From: Filosporella fistucella
Lineage: Eukaryota; Ascomycota; Leotiomycetes; Helotiales
Length of the DNA stretch: 64,000 nucleotides
Assembly (NCBI GenBank): GCA_030077755.1
Contig: JAQJZZ010000020.1
Span: 806,001-870,000 of the forward strand
Direction of reading: 5' to 3'
The notes under the pieces are model-generated. The model was not told the origin of the DNA. It worked only from the letters and a program-made list of their open reading frames with translations, and made no database searches. Shown in pieces: positions 11,697 to 23,169 of the stretch (the first letter of the stretch is position 1; each line of letters begins with the position of its first letter). A program made the position numbers and the translations under genes.

Positions 11697-13074
11697 AGCA
11701 CTGATTCTTTGGGCTTGCTGCATACTACGGGATGGGGGGGAAACGGTGTTTACCATTTGCAGATTTGCGTCGCTTCTCATGTCAGAGGGGGGCTAGCGTT
11801 GGAGTGCGATTTGAATTGATCATTGGTCACTACCTCTACAAATGGAACTTCTTCTGAACAATGGTTGCTACACTATATGCTTGGGAATCATGCAGCAAGA
11901 TTGTCGTGATGCATTTTTCACGAATTGGGGTTGGGGCTCTGTTTAAACTTTTTGGCAGAGGGCCATGCGTTCATGGATACGAGCCAAGTGGAACGATATC
12001 TAACCAGTTTTCAAATATAGATTGGCAAGCTTGGATCAACTCTCAAAAGTATATTCCTATACTCCCGAGCCGAAGCCCTATTATTATAATCGTACACCTT
12101 CATACGGTATACGACCGCTTGAGCAATCTACCGATGTAGTTAATCGGTCCCACATCCGGAGTATCCTCCATAGTAAAGGCATATCAATCATTTCGCAACA
12201 AGAAATTCCTAGTCTTATTCCATTCCTTCCACTAGCATTCACAAACTTAATCTGAAATATGTTATATTATCAACTAATCCCAATCCTCTTCCCCGCAGCG
12301 CATGACTCTCAATCTCACATCCGAAGCCCTGCCAAGCATAGTCGTTGCCAACTCGTGCGACGATTGAAAAAAAGCACGAGCCAAAAACGCCCTCGTTTCT
12401 CCCTCGTTATCGACTCGACTGAAGCTTCCCCGTCTTCGGACATAATTCCTGCTCCCCGTGTTTGACGCCGGTGGCAAAGAGTTTAAGTGGACCGCTGCCA
12501 AGAAGTAATACTTGTAAGCATCAGATCATTCTGCTCCTGTTTCCGCACCTTAGATCCTGCCATGTTGCCCTGGTATTCTTGAGGATCGCCGTCTGGAATT
12601 CTCAATTTTCAGGGGATCGTCGCCAGGAAAAAAAAATCTTGCAAAAATCTCCATGGAAGGATGAAAAAAAGCTGATCGTTTACGTCCGTAGGCGAGTGGT
12701 TACACAAGCAGGGAGTATTCTGGAAGATGGGAAACGGAACATTTCTTGAATGTCATTGAGGAGATTTGGTTGGTATGCTACCTAAAAATAAAAAATAAAA
12801 ATAAGATCTACATTATATACATGTTCGATCTAGTTTAGAATATTATTGGATCCGCCGTCTGCCTACTCTGTCTCGTCCGTATAGGAAACCAACTCTCAAA
12901 CCGCCTGTTCTTGAAAATTGTAAGCGAAGGTAAGAACGAAAACTACTCCGTATCGTCCTCTTCTCGGTTCGGTCCCGAGCACACCTTTGAAATCCCATCC
13001 CATGTTCCTAGCCTTCTTCCCGTCCGATGAGAAGAATTCCATGTTACCCCAGCCTTACTCTTTGATATGCATTA
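11697..13074. other. Intergenic region 3' of RPS23
   Basis: It contains the RPS23 3' region and the PNGase A 3' region. A purine-rich run of AAAATAAAAAATAAAAATAA lies near 12785. Several frames of 60-95 codons are open but show no family resemblance and overlap one another on both strands. I see no RNA gene. Confidence 0.5.
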
Positions 13075-15345
13075 TCAAGCATTGCTGCCCTGAACCAGAA
13101 GCTGCTTAGGTGCTCCTGGGCCACGTCCAATCGCCTCCTTTGGGCTTACCACTCCTGCCACTGCATGTGCCTTTGGCACAGCACTGACAGGCAATCCATA
13201 GCTACTAACCTCGCCTCCAAGCAAGCTCTCATAATCCCTCACAATTGTCGCATTAACAGCTTCCACGTTTCTGTAATATAGCTCTCTATCCGTACTTCCG
13301 CTGCCCACCTTGATACCCTTGAAACTAAATTCCTGGCCAGTGCTCCCAAATCCGGAGCTGAGTCCCGCACTGGGGGAGGCGAAATAGAATGCTGTGCCAT
13401 TTTGCATGGTGCTTAATGATGTCCCTGAGAACCCTGCCACCAGGGATTTCGTGCCGGGGAATATGGCGAACGGCTGCAGACCCGTTGGAAAGACTGGGGA
13501 GCCTTGTATGTTGAGACTCTTGCCACGGTTGACATCCGCAGAGATGGTGAAATTGCCGCTTGGCTCTGTGATGTAGCTCGAATTGGAGTACAGAGGGTAC
13601 GAGTATGCTGCTTTGTAGAAAGTTCCACCAATTGATTGATCCAGGCCTGTGGTGAGTTGCTTGTTGACTTGGGTGGCGCCAAAACCAGTATATTGGCCAT
13701 AATTAGTGACCGCAAGATTTTGTGACCATGATACCAGGCGAGAGCCACTCTGTGTTTTGACGACAGAGGATATAGAGAGAGTCCGTTGGACGTTCGTGGT
13801 ATAAGTGAGTGTTTCGTTTGCTCCTGTTGAGTTCTGGGTGAGGGCGTGGGAAAGGCTGATGACGGGGGCTGGGAGAGTAATCGTTGGTGCTCTACCGGTG
13901 GTAATTGATTTCGAATCTTCGTCGAGCCAAACAAATATTTTCCCCGTCACAAGCCAGCTGCTACCTACCTTCTCTGTTAAACTTCCACTGTTTTTCCCAT
14001 CATCAGTTATACCTGCGACTCGTATTTCGAAAGTATGGTCTTCACCATTGCAGAGAATAGGCAACCAGGGCGTTATATCTATTTCGTGCTCTCGCAGATC
14101 AAAAGCGTCGATGCCGACAATAGGTCTCCATAGCCCTGGTACCACACCCCCAGTGAAAATAACTGGAAATGGCCATTCAACACCAGCAAGTTGTCCATCA
14201 ATCAATACTTGAACTTCGCGAAACGGAGAGTACCCATACAAAGTTCCAGCGTAGGGAATGAATGTACTGATGTCGGATTGTAAAACGTTGCCCCACCAGA
14301 ACTCCTCCGTAGCTTGCCCACAGCTAGACACCGAAAATACAGCACGGTTGGCGTTTCGTGGGAAGCTGACCGTGTTCGTAGCATTGTCGTCTGGCAAAGT
14401 GAAGACACTTGCAGAGCTAGAAGCTCCTTTTCGTGCTGAAATTGGGATGATCAAAGATGCTGGATCCACGGACTCCTGGCTAGTAAAGAAGGTTGCAGTA
14501 AGTGTCGTATTAAAGAATCCGGTGTAGGTGTTGTCGATAAGGTTTCCAAGGTCGAAAATAAGCTTTTGGGGCGAATTCCAAAAATACATAAACTCAGTCA
14601 TGTCCTTTTCATATGTCCATATAATTCCATTCGTCGTTGGCTCTGCGGTGGACGTCCGCCACACTTCAGTGTCATTAAAGTACATAAGTGCGATCCTGTC
14701 AAATTGGCGGCCGCGCGAAGTAACCGTGAAATTCATGGTGACCCGATTGAACTTGCACTTTGGCGGTACATAACTACCTGGATTTTGTCAGCCTGCTGTA
14801 GTATGTAAATAGCCAGGAAACCCACCAACGAATGGCTTTCCATAACTGAATCCAAAGGAGTGCTCCATCAAGAGCACCTCGCAGCTGGATCCGGAGGACA
14901 CTTGTGCGACGGCGGTCGTGTTCTCTGATCCATCACTCAGAATGGTCTGGTCAGTTACTCCCGAAGGGGTGAGGACAGGTTGATAGACTTGGAAACATTC
15001 AAGGACTGATGAATTAGCAACTGATGCTGCAACAGCATCTTTGACGAGAGTTGTAGATACTGAGGGTGTTGGTTCGCTTTGCCATCCGGTAACCTTCATG
15101 CAGCCACTTAGAATCCAGACGAGAAGGGCAAAAGACGCTAATAAACCAAAGAACAACTTGGATCTGGAGGACGAAATTTTATAATGGTGGTAGAATTCAT
15201 CCGAACATGATACCTTTTCTCCGCCCAGTAACTGGTCCTGGACATTGAAGTCCTCATTGTGGAGGGTAGAAGCGGTTGTCTTGGGGTGACACAACCCCAT
15301 GTTGGGGCGTTTGTTGGCTGTCACTTTTCCCATTGGAAGCAGCAT
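13075..15345 (-). CDS. Membrane-anchored peptide-N-glycosidase A-like amidase
   Basis: A 740-aa protein in two exons (15345-14826, 14777-13075) with a 48-bp intron. Splicing gives GKPFVGSYVPPKCKFNRVTM. The catalytic region matches the fungal/plant PNGase A family: FNRVTMNFTVTSRGRQFDRI, YGYSPFREVQVLIDGQLAGV, EWPFPVIFTGGVVPGLWRPI and IDITPWLPILCNGEDHTFEI. PNGase A enzymes release N-glycans from the asparagine of glycopeptides. Unlike the plant enzymes, a basic cytosolic tail is followed by one hydrophobic segment at about residues 61-77 (FFGLLASFALLVWILSG), which suggests a type II membrane protein with a lumenal or extracellular domain rather than a cleaved signal peptide. Many NxS/T sites are present. 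The start at 15345 is the first ATG; another lies a few codons in. Confidence 0.9.
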
Positions 15346-15450
15346 GACGACGTATTTTTAATGGCGTTGATGGCGGGGCAGTGGGGGTTTGGATGAGTGA
15401 GCAATGGCAGTCCCGGAGCTGCGCTCCTCTTGTCTTCAGCCTGGTTCAGA

Positions 15451-15765
15451 CTAACTGGCGCCGTTAGTGGCCTCCAAATGATCCCAGTATCTTCTTCTAG
15501 CAGCAGTGGCAAGATGGTGTCCTTCGAATCGGCTTTGGAAATAGTTGAAGACGGCGAATTCGTCTCTCGTCATAACATAGGAGTTTGGATGGGCTTCAAT
15601 CTTCCTCCAAATTGAAGCTAAGGCAGTTTCGAGAAGGTAGACGACCGTTGGATCCCGAGCACCCTCTGCACTGTCCCGTGCAATTTCGAGAGCTTGTGTA
15701 ACAGATGTTATTGAAGTGCCGGAATACTGTACTGTACCGCCATTATTATTACCTCCCATACTCAT
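15451..15765 (-). CDS. Small conserved-looking fungal protein, function unknown
   Basis: A 104-aa protein beginning MSMGGNNNGG and containing SITSVTQALEIARDSAEGAR, an amphipathic helical region (VVYLLETALASIWRKIEAHP) and DEFAVFNYFQSRFEG near the C terminus. It reads like a small folded helical protein, but I cannot name a family. The open frame extends upstream to an ATG at 15873, but the extra 36 residues look like translated leader, so I chose the ATG at 15765. It is encoded on the same strand as the PNGase A gene and ends about 105 bp before that gene's start. Confidence 0.7.
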   Translation of the reverse strand: MSMGGNNNGGTVQYSGTSITSVTQALEIARDSAEGARDPTVVYLLETALASIWRKIEAHPNSYVMTRDEFAVFNYFQSRFEGHHLATAARRRYWDHLEATNGAS

Positions 15766-18700
15766 TGACAAAGGTAAGAATGAAGTAGTTGTGCTCGGGT
15801 AAAGCAAAGAGCTGGTGTGGTTGATCTTGAAAACAGACGAAATAGGAAGGTCTGGATGAATTTTGAAAAGCATTGCGGGGAAGAGTGTTTAAGAGGCGAG
15901 AGCTGTATATAAAGAACACAGGTATAGACAGCTTGCAAATTGCAACAATGCACAGTGGGAGGGATATGTATGGGGGTTGGGCCGTGACAAGCTGGTTGTG
16001 TGACCTTTGGAGAGAAGCGCTGCAGATATGACTAGGTAGCCAAGTAACTGGGAACGCCTTTTATTTGTTTCTTTTTCTGTCCCTTTTTTTTTCTTGTAAA
16101 GGATCGGGAGATCAACCATAGGCCACTCTCGGACAAGGGACGAGACGAGACAAGAGAGGGATGACAACTCACTTGGATAAGCGGCCTGCAGTTGATTCGA
16201 TTCGAAACTGACAAGCCTAGCAGCTTCTCGGGGAGGCGAAACTACTTGCAAGTGGCACTTCCTTGAGCAGGCCGGCCTTGTACTGACTGGTACTACTGAA
16301 CGACGAACGAAGGGTGTGGGTGTGTGGAACGGGAGGCACGTCCGTGTAGTGTAGTGGCTTGAGTCCTCGGGAATAGCGTGTAAGACGCTCGAGCTTGTTG
16401 ATATGTGGAGACAACAGACGCGGATGGCTACTTGAGATCAAACAAATCTGTGGAGGCACTTCCCTTGAATGGGCATATAATGCGTTGTCGAGTGTACTGT
16501 AGTCGAGATGGTACGAACAGGTATGGGGGCAAGATTTCAAAAGTCAATAACTACCTTAACTAAAGAGGGGCGAAGGCGAGAGGGCAGGGGCTAGCCTCGG
16601 TCTCGGAGATAATATGGACTACTCGAGGATAGGATATTCGAGCCATTACGGCAATAAGGTGACAATTATGAGGATGAGGCTATTGAGATGCCGCGATGGG
16701 TTTCTCAAATTGCTCAATGCGAGGCCGAAAGGGGGGCATAAGATGGGGGGACCGTCAGTTGAAGGTAAGGTTAAGAAGCGTGAGAAGTGGGCTGTGAGTT
16801 GTTGCAACGCTGTTCTCGGCGGTACAGCCCAGAGCCGGTTCTGGGATACAGGGAGGACGATATCCGCCTTCGGTAAGGCAATCTACTTGAATAATGCAGC
16901 AATATTAACAAGAAACGGCTGACTTGGAAGTTGGACGTTCTCATGGGAACTCGATTGGCATGCAGCGGGAATTGCAATTGGAGTAAGAGTGGGGTGGAAC
17001 GTGGTAAAGAACCCACTTCACGGTATCTCATGTACCAATAAGCGATGATAAATCTCAGCAGAGCCAAATTTTTGGAGTTAGGACGGTTTTCAAGAGTCTT
17101 GATTAATTAGTGTTGATATCAAGAGACATAGTAGTGTCGATGGATAGGGGGTACATTGACGATTATCTCGAGCTACTTCTTGTAGATATGCAAAATAGTG
17201 GAGTTCCGCCTGTAGGAAGAATTGATTCGCAGGTCCGGTTCTCTTTTACAAGGTAGCAATCATACTCTTCTCTATACCTATAGCTTCAGCTGGTGACATG
17301 CAATTCTTATTTGCCTTAAGGGCATGGTAGCGCCAAGTAGCTTATCCCAGCCGCCTAATGTTGAAGCCTAAAGGAAGGGGAGGATGAAAGGACGGGATGA
17401 AGGGGAAGGGAGGTTAAGGTAGGTAGTCAGGTCAAGAAATACCAAATCAGGAAATACTTGAATAAAGCTGGTTTTAGAATATTACTAGGAAAATACTCTC
17501 AAATCACAACAAGCTGACGGCTCCTCGCCCCTGGCCAGGGCACAAGAAAGTGTTCGGTTAGTCTCCGACTGGCTGACGCTCTGGCTTCCTGCACTCCAGC
17601 CCTCCGACCTTCTGGCCCTCCCAAGTTACTCGGTATACGACAAAGACGACTCTAGAGTGTCTAGAGTCACTCTAGCCCAAGCCAGATCCTTCACCCGCCC
17701 AAGCAACATCCTAAGTAAGATCCTCGAACCCTACTGATCAATTCTCCCGATCACCACGATCATCAAGTCGAACAGTTGAAGTCTTGGAGATGGCAGAGAT
17801 CAGCCCGAGATACAGCTCAGCCAATGCTTAGGTAGAGGCAAGTCAATATAATGATTCCCCTTACACCTTTTTTGCCCTGTGCAGTGCATTTGAAGTATCA
17901 AATGATTCAAGTAAGGGCTTTGCAAGACGGCACACGGCACAGCTCGCAGCTTGAACGACGATTCTACACACAAAACCAGATCCGTAATGCGTCGCTCCGG
18001 CATCTGCTTCCGCACACATCATGCATCCTAGAATAATTAGGTTTCCAATAATGGAGGCTTAAAATTGTGACAGCGGCCATCTGCCTGATTTGAGTTCAGG
18101 ATGTCATCTCATACGTGCCTACCTTACTGTGGCTCTCTATTATTAAATTATGTGTCGGATACGACGGTGAGTTCAAGCACTTGCAAATATATATCTTCTC
18201 ATTTCCACCATCCGACATTTCATCCATATCCTTCAATTCCCTGGTCATAGTGCGCTCTTATTCCGCGACTGGATGTAAGGATGAGCTGATTTACTGGGAC
18301 TGTGGGCTGCTGTTCTGCACGTTGACCGATTTCTTGGATTCTCTTCCGAAACTTGTGATCAAAGCACCAAGACCATGGAAGAACAATGGAACAAAGTGGT
18401 CATGAAATCCTCTTTTACCACATCATCAGAACATCAATCTTCCCTGCCCTTTCTTTCTTGTCGAGCTCCAACGCTTGGTTGCAAATTCTTCGACTTGGAA
18501 GCAGACTCTGTTGTAAATCCTGACTCTGCCTCCTGAGAGGCTGTCATGACAGATCTGCTTCAAGACGCCACCATCTCCATATCTTTGTGGAACCATGCAC
18601 CCCTCACCAAAAACATCAAACTCGCATCTTATCGTCATCACATCAAGCCGAGGCTTTCAACGTCCGGGATTTGAATTGAACGACTCTATTCATAAATAGA

Positions 18701-20850
18701 GTTTATTGCGGCCGCAGACAGCCAATATTCACATAATGAATTCATCTCAGACCCTCACTTGCTCCGAAGGAGCTGACAACACTAATATACATAGTACTGT
18801 CTGCTTACACCTCGCCAATTGAATTGCTCAGCATCGGCAAGGAGTGAGGCAAGGTCCGGGAATTAATCCATCAACGATCCTCGCCAATATCAGCATCAGC
18901 ATTAGCATCATCATCATCATTCATCATTCATCTTCCGCAATCTTCATCCTCTGATCCTTCGCTTTCTCCACCATAATTCCTCTTGTCACACTTCACATCA
19001 AGAACGGCCAAAATCGTCGAGATCGTCGGCTTCAAAACCAAGACTTAAGATGGGATGTGCTTGCGGCGCTTTTCGCGCTCTGCGCAAGGATTTGCATTAC
19101 GCACCGTAGACTGTGCGATGGAATGTTCCGAGCCCCGCTGTGCACGGCCACTAGGCTGCTGGTCAGCCACAGCTATTCTCGATATCGATATACCTCCGGT
19201 CCCAAGAACTCAAATTCTGAAGCCAGGTGGTTTGAGGACGACGATGGCGGTATGCTGAAATCATATTTCCCCTTTCCGACTGTCTCAGATCGACGAAGTG
19301 AGATCACATTATTAAGGCGGACGCTTCGGATGTGTTGAAGAAGGCCTCGTAATCGCAACTGGCCACGCGATAATGATGCGAGTGGATATGGGGCTTGATT
19401 CGAGAGTTTCTTTTGGCCTCATGCAAGGAAAAGAAAATCAGTCACGTTGGCGTGGACAATTTTATGGGGGACTCTCCGGCAAATGAAGGTTTCAACGTTT
19501 GATAAGGCTACGAGTAAGAATGAGAGATGAAGTAGCTGGACGCACACTTGCAGTTACAGCAACTTAGTTTCTTCAGCCAAAGTATGTTTGCAGATTTGCC
19601 AAGCAGCTATTCGTGAACGGACTAGCCCGAGTTGACATATCAGTGCATACTTACTCGCACACATGGAGTAGAGTTCACAACCTGCTTCCAGAAGAAAGTC
19701 AGAAGAATGCGAAACATAGAACCTCTAATTCTATATGAAGCCTCCACTTATGGCCGAAGGGAATGGGCGATTCCCGGGAAGTCGGGAGGACCGTATCCCG
19801 GAGCGGATGTAGGCAAATCTGGTGAGTGGTGACTGATGAAACTCCACTATAAGAGAACTCCGGCCTGACTCAAGCAGGATCTTCTCCGTTCGTGGTCCGC
19901 ACATCACGATGTATCGTCGCCTCTTTCTGACACCATTTCGTGATGATAAATGATTATGTTTAGGTTTTTTGTCGGTGGATGTTTCTGTTTCTGCTTCTAG
20001 CGTCCGTAGCGGAAACTTTAATTCGAGAGCTTCGTGCCCCCAAGACTTAACTTGATGGAGTCGTCATTTTAACATATCTGAGCATCGCTTACGAGTCAAG
20101 ATTATCATCCTTCCGAAAGTAAGAAAGTCAGGGTCCGATGTCCTTTCTATTATTATCTAGTTGTATGAATAAGTCTTTCTATTCACAAAGGTTACATCCA
20201 CGTGATGACCGTCGAAGATGGGCTGTTTTCGTTGTACACAGAATGTTTCATAAATTAGATGATAATTTTCACCTTCGATGGATAAACCAGTACTGATGTC
20301 AATAATGGTACAATCTGCATGCATGGAAATAACATTGTAAATCGATTTCTGGGAATTTTTTCACCTATAGCCAGTCAATTTTTCAATTAAACAGAGGTCG
20401 AATAGCAAGGAAGGTCTTTATACCTCCATATAACCGAAAGATACACTACAACTGTTCCTCCTTCACAAACCCTCTTCTGCGGCACATTAGAACGTCTGCC
20501 AGATATTCATTGCAGAAAAGATACTTCAACATTGTCACAATTCTCGGTTATTTCCAGCTCCTGACAGCTAGCGAGCCCTGAAGATAGGGGCAAGCCATGT
20601 GGCACTGTTGGCACCAAGTGCGGGGCCATCCGCTCAGAAACGTGGTTTTCACGTTTACGCTGTCCCGTGCTGGGAATGGAGGCATGTTATACGTCACATT
20701 GACAATTGGCCTTAGTAGACCCCGAGATGCTATCCTCAGTCCAAATAAGGTAATCTCACTTCACGCGTTTCTCACCGCCCGCACCAGACGTCACTTAGCT
20801 CTCCTTCACGTATTATAATACAAAATAGGTATTGGACCTTCAATTATTCG
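15766..20850. other. Long gene desert
   Basis: About 5 kb with no supportable CDS. It holds a T-rich run near 16080-16095, a purine-rich stretch (about 17370-17410), a short perfect inverted repeat at 17648-17668 (GACTCTAGA, 3-nt spacer, TCTAGAGTC), and a CAT/ATCAGC microsatellite at about 18890-18932. A pyrimidine-rich leader-like stretch leads to an ATG at 19050, but the frame closes after 19 codons. Frames of 60-100 codons occur on both strands without any recognisable motif. Confidence 0.55.
18890..18932. repeat. ATC/CAT-rich simple repeat
   Basis: An imperfect trinucleotide tract, ATCAGC repeated and then CATCATCATCATC, passing into TCATTCATCATTCATC. It lies in the noncoding desert and encodes nothing I can support. 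Confidence 0.8.
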
Positions 20851-20854
20851 TACT

Positions 20855-20930
20855 AGGCCATTTGGCCAAGTGGTAGAGGGTCGCTATACCTCGTTAAATC
20901 CAAAGCTTGGGCGGATCCTGTAAAAACTTC
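20855..20930 (+). pseudogene. Possible degenerate tRNA (Thr-like)
   Basis: TGGCCAAGTGG at 20863-20873 is a perfect pol III A-box for a class of eukaryotic tRNAs, followed by TAGAGGGTCG and a CTCGTTAA that could be a CGT anticodon loop. The expected B box is poor (GGGCGGATCC where GGTTCGAATCC is expected), the anticodon stem does not pair well, and the acceptor stem is not convincing. It reads as a decayed tRNA gene at best, and chance similarity cannot be excluded. Confidence 0.3.
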
Positions 20931-21322
20931 CGTTGAGTGTGGGTACGGGCAAATAACACTTCCGACAAAAGATGTAGGCATTCAACACCGGGCTGAACTT
21001 TTTTTTTAGCTATTTCTTTTTTGCTATTTTGGTCTCTTGTTGACCATATTTTTTTCTACTAGATGGAATATTTGATTTCTCTTCTGATGCATGCGCAACT
21101 GCAGACGGAGCGCTATGATGAGATTTATTGGGTATTGGCGCAGAGCACTGGGTAGTGTTACGAAGTCAAGATATTTATTCTATATGTCTCTGAGGCAGAG
21201 GATTAGGATTTCTGTATTTTCATTGGAACAATCTTGAAGTTCTCTAAATTTCCCAATTGTCAAATCCACACCTTCTCGTTATTTTATTCTTCCTAAAACA
21301 TTAGCTTGCGGGATGGACTCTC

Positions 21323-21402
21323 GAGTGGTACTACCAACCAGTCCGTATCCCAATTCCGTTGCAGTCTGGATTGGGATATGGACTGGTAAATAGATACCAC
21401 TC
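21323..21402. repeat. Long imperfect inverted repeat (hairpin)
   Basis: The left arm starting GAGTGGTACTACCAACCAGT (21323-21357) is matched on the opposite strand by the right arm 21368-21402, whose reverse complement starts GAGTGGTATCTATTTACCAG. The inner halves (CCAGTCC.TATCCCAAT.CC) match almost perfectly. The loop is about 10 nt. It lies about 300 bp upstream of the PI-PLC-X start codon. No flanking ORF or target-site duplication is evident. Confidence 0.85.
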
Positions 21403-21696
21403 AATTACAAGAGAATGCCTTTCATCTACTTGCATTCTCACAATTCTTCTCACTACACCTCGTTGCACGAACAATCACCCTCATTGTTTCCCCTGTTTTG
21501 ACAAAGATTCCTATCAACGACCTCGTCAAGACAGTTTTTTATCTCAAACAATACCATTGTAGTCATTACTTTGTTAATTTTGGTATATCCAATATCTTAA
21601 TCTGGAAATCCCTTCTCGACGTTCCCCTACCTTTGGTATCTTGAGGAAAATCTTTCATTTGTAGCATATATTTGATTGTATATTTACTCCTCAGAA

Positions 21697-23169
21697 ATGT
21701 TGTTCTCGAAATCTTCTTCGTCGGCCTTGGTTCTGCTAGCTGTCTTTATCCAAATTGTCCAGGCTGGCCCCGGAGGCTATGTTACCCTCGTCAATCTCAC
21801 ACCATATGATTGGAAGCTATCATACCAGCACAGTTACCAAATGGACTGGAAACCAGCACCCTTGATCACTTCTGGAAGTATCTCTGAGCAATACGCAGAG
21901 TACTGGTACCATTGGGGCTCTAATGGTGATTGTGCTGCCGAGGCTGTCTACTCTCTTGAAGGAAGCAAGACTGGTGCTTCATTCACTCTTCAGGCACGTC
22001 AGACGAATGGCAAAAAGTTCCAAATCAAATACAACAATGGACTTGCTTCTCTCAACAACCCAGAAAACTCCCTTATCGAACTCGGCTGGGTTCAGGATGG
22101 ATCTGTTCTCTTCCTTCTTTCAGGAGATGGAGAACAGCCTTATGTATCCTCGAACCCTCCAGTGGGTTGGATGCAATCTACACTTCCAACTATCGGCTTC
22201 AAAACATTGCGAGAGATCGCTATGCCAGCTAGCCACGACTCTGGCATGTCGGAAATCACTCGCCACTATGGCGGCGTCTATCACAACACCGCAACTCAAT
22301 CTCAGAATGTCTACAACCAACTCAAATTCGGCGCAAGATGGTTCGATATCCGTCCTGTCCACCGATATGGAACATGGTATACCGGTCACTTCAGCCCTAA
22401 CGCTGTTCTTGGACAAGCTGGGGCCATGGGCCGAACAATTGAAAACATCGTTAAAGACATCAACACCTTCAACGCCGAAAATCCAGGAGAACTCATCGTC
22501 CTAGATATCACTCACGAGATGGAATGTGCCTCCAGCTGGGTTCTATCCCTCAGCGCCGATCTCTGGGGAAAACTCTTCGATCTCCTCGGCACAATCAAGG
22601 ATGTGTATATCCTTCCCTCCGACGCACCAGAAGACCTCTCCACCTGGCCCATCTCAAACTTCATCCAACCAGGTTCCAAATCCGCGGTCCTAATCCGGAT
22701 CCCAGGTGGCGTCGCACCTCCCTCTGCATCCTCAAATCAAACCGGCAAAGCCATAGTCCCAGACTTTCGTCTTCCCGTCGTAGGCTCCTACTCCAATACC
22801 AACGACCCTAACTTCCTCTCCAAAGACCAACTCGCCAAACTGTCTGATTTCCGCACGTCGCGCGATACACCTATGCTGAAAAGCGTGTGGACCATCACCC
22901 AAGGATTTTGGCACATAATTGATGTCGCTAACTGGTATTCGAGTCTGATTGCCGATGCGATTCCGGCGTATAAGAAGATGTATAAGGAGATTTGGACAGG
23001 CATTAGTAGAGATAAGTATCCAAATTTGGTTGAGGTAGATGATGTGCATGACACTGGTGTGACGGCATTATGTATGGGTATCAACGAGAGGTTTGCTAAG
23101 GCGGGTGCAGTTGGAAATTCGAGAATGCCGTCGAAGCGGTTGTTGAAGAGGGGGGTGAATGTGATCTAA
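21697..23169 (+). CDS. Secreted PI-PLC X-domain protein
   Basis: An intronless 490-aa protein with a signal peptide (hydrophobic ALVLLAVFIQIVQA, cleavage about residue 24). An N-terminal beta-rich region (about 25-150, GYVTLVNLTPYDWKL) resembles domains that precede the catalytic barrel in fungal secreted PLC-like proteins. The X-domain barrel follows: H180-D181 in MPASHDSGM, D217-I-R219 in RWFDIRP, and H231 in WYTGHFSP. These correspond to the two catalytic histidines and the Asp and Arg of bacterial-type PI-PLC, so activity on phosphatidylinositol or GPI-like substrates is plausible. I chose the ATG at 21697; the frame is open slightly further upstream but without an ATG. It converges with a second PI-PLC-X gene 1.3 kb away. 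The C terminus has no GPI signal. Confidence 0.88.
   Translation: MLFSKSSSSALVLLAVFIQIVQAGPGGYVTLVNLTPYDWKLSYQHSYQMDWKPAPLITSGSISEQYAEYWYHWGSNGDCAAEAVYSLEGSKTGASFTLQARQTNGKKFQIKYNNGLASLNNPENSLIELGWVQDGSVLFLLSGDGEQPYVSSNPPVGWMQSTLPTIGFKTLREIAMPASHDSGMSEITRHYGGVYHNTATQSQNVYNQLKFGARWFDIRPVHRYGTWYTGHFSPNAVLGQAGAMGRTIENIVKDINTFNAENPGELIVLDITHEMECASSWVLSLSADLWGKLFDLLGTIKDVYILPSDAPEDLSTWPISNFIQPGSKSAVLIRIPGGVAPPSASSNQTGKAIVPDFRLPVVGSYSNTNDPNFLSKDQLAKLSDFRTSRDTPMLKSVWTITQGFWHIIDVANWYSSLIADAIPAYKKMYKEIWTGISRDKYPNLVEVDDVHDTGVTALCMGINERFAKAGAVGNSRMPSKRLLKRGVNVI

Noticed and set aside
13413..13934. 173-codon minus-strand ORF in another frame
   Set aside because: It overlaps the PNGase A catalytic exon in the wrong frame and shows no family resemblance.
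19050..19338. Leader-like tract and ATG with two overlapping frames
   Set aside because: The ATG frame closes after 19 codons. The neighbouring 67- and 93-codon frames start elsewhere and have no motif.
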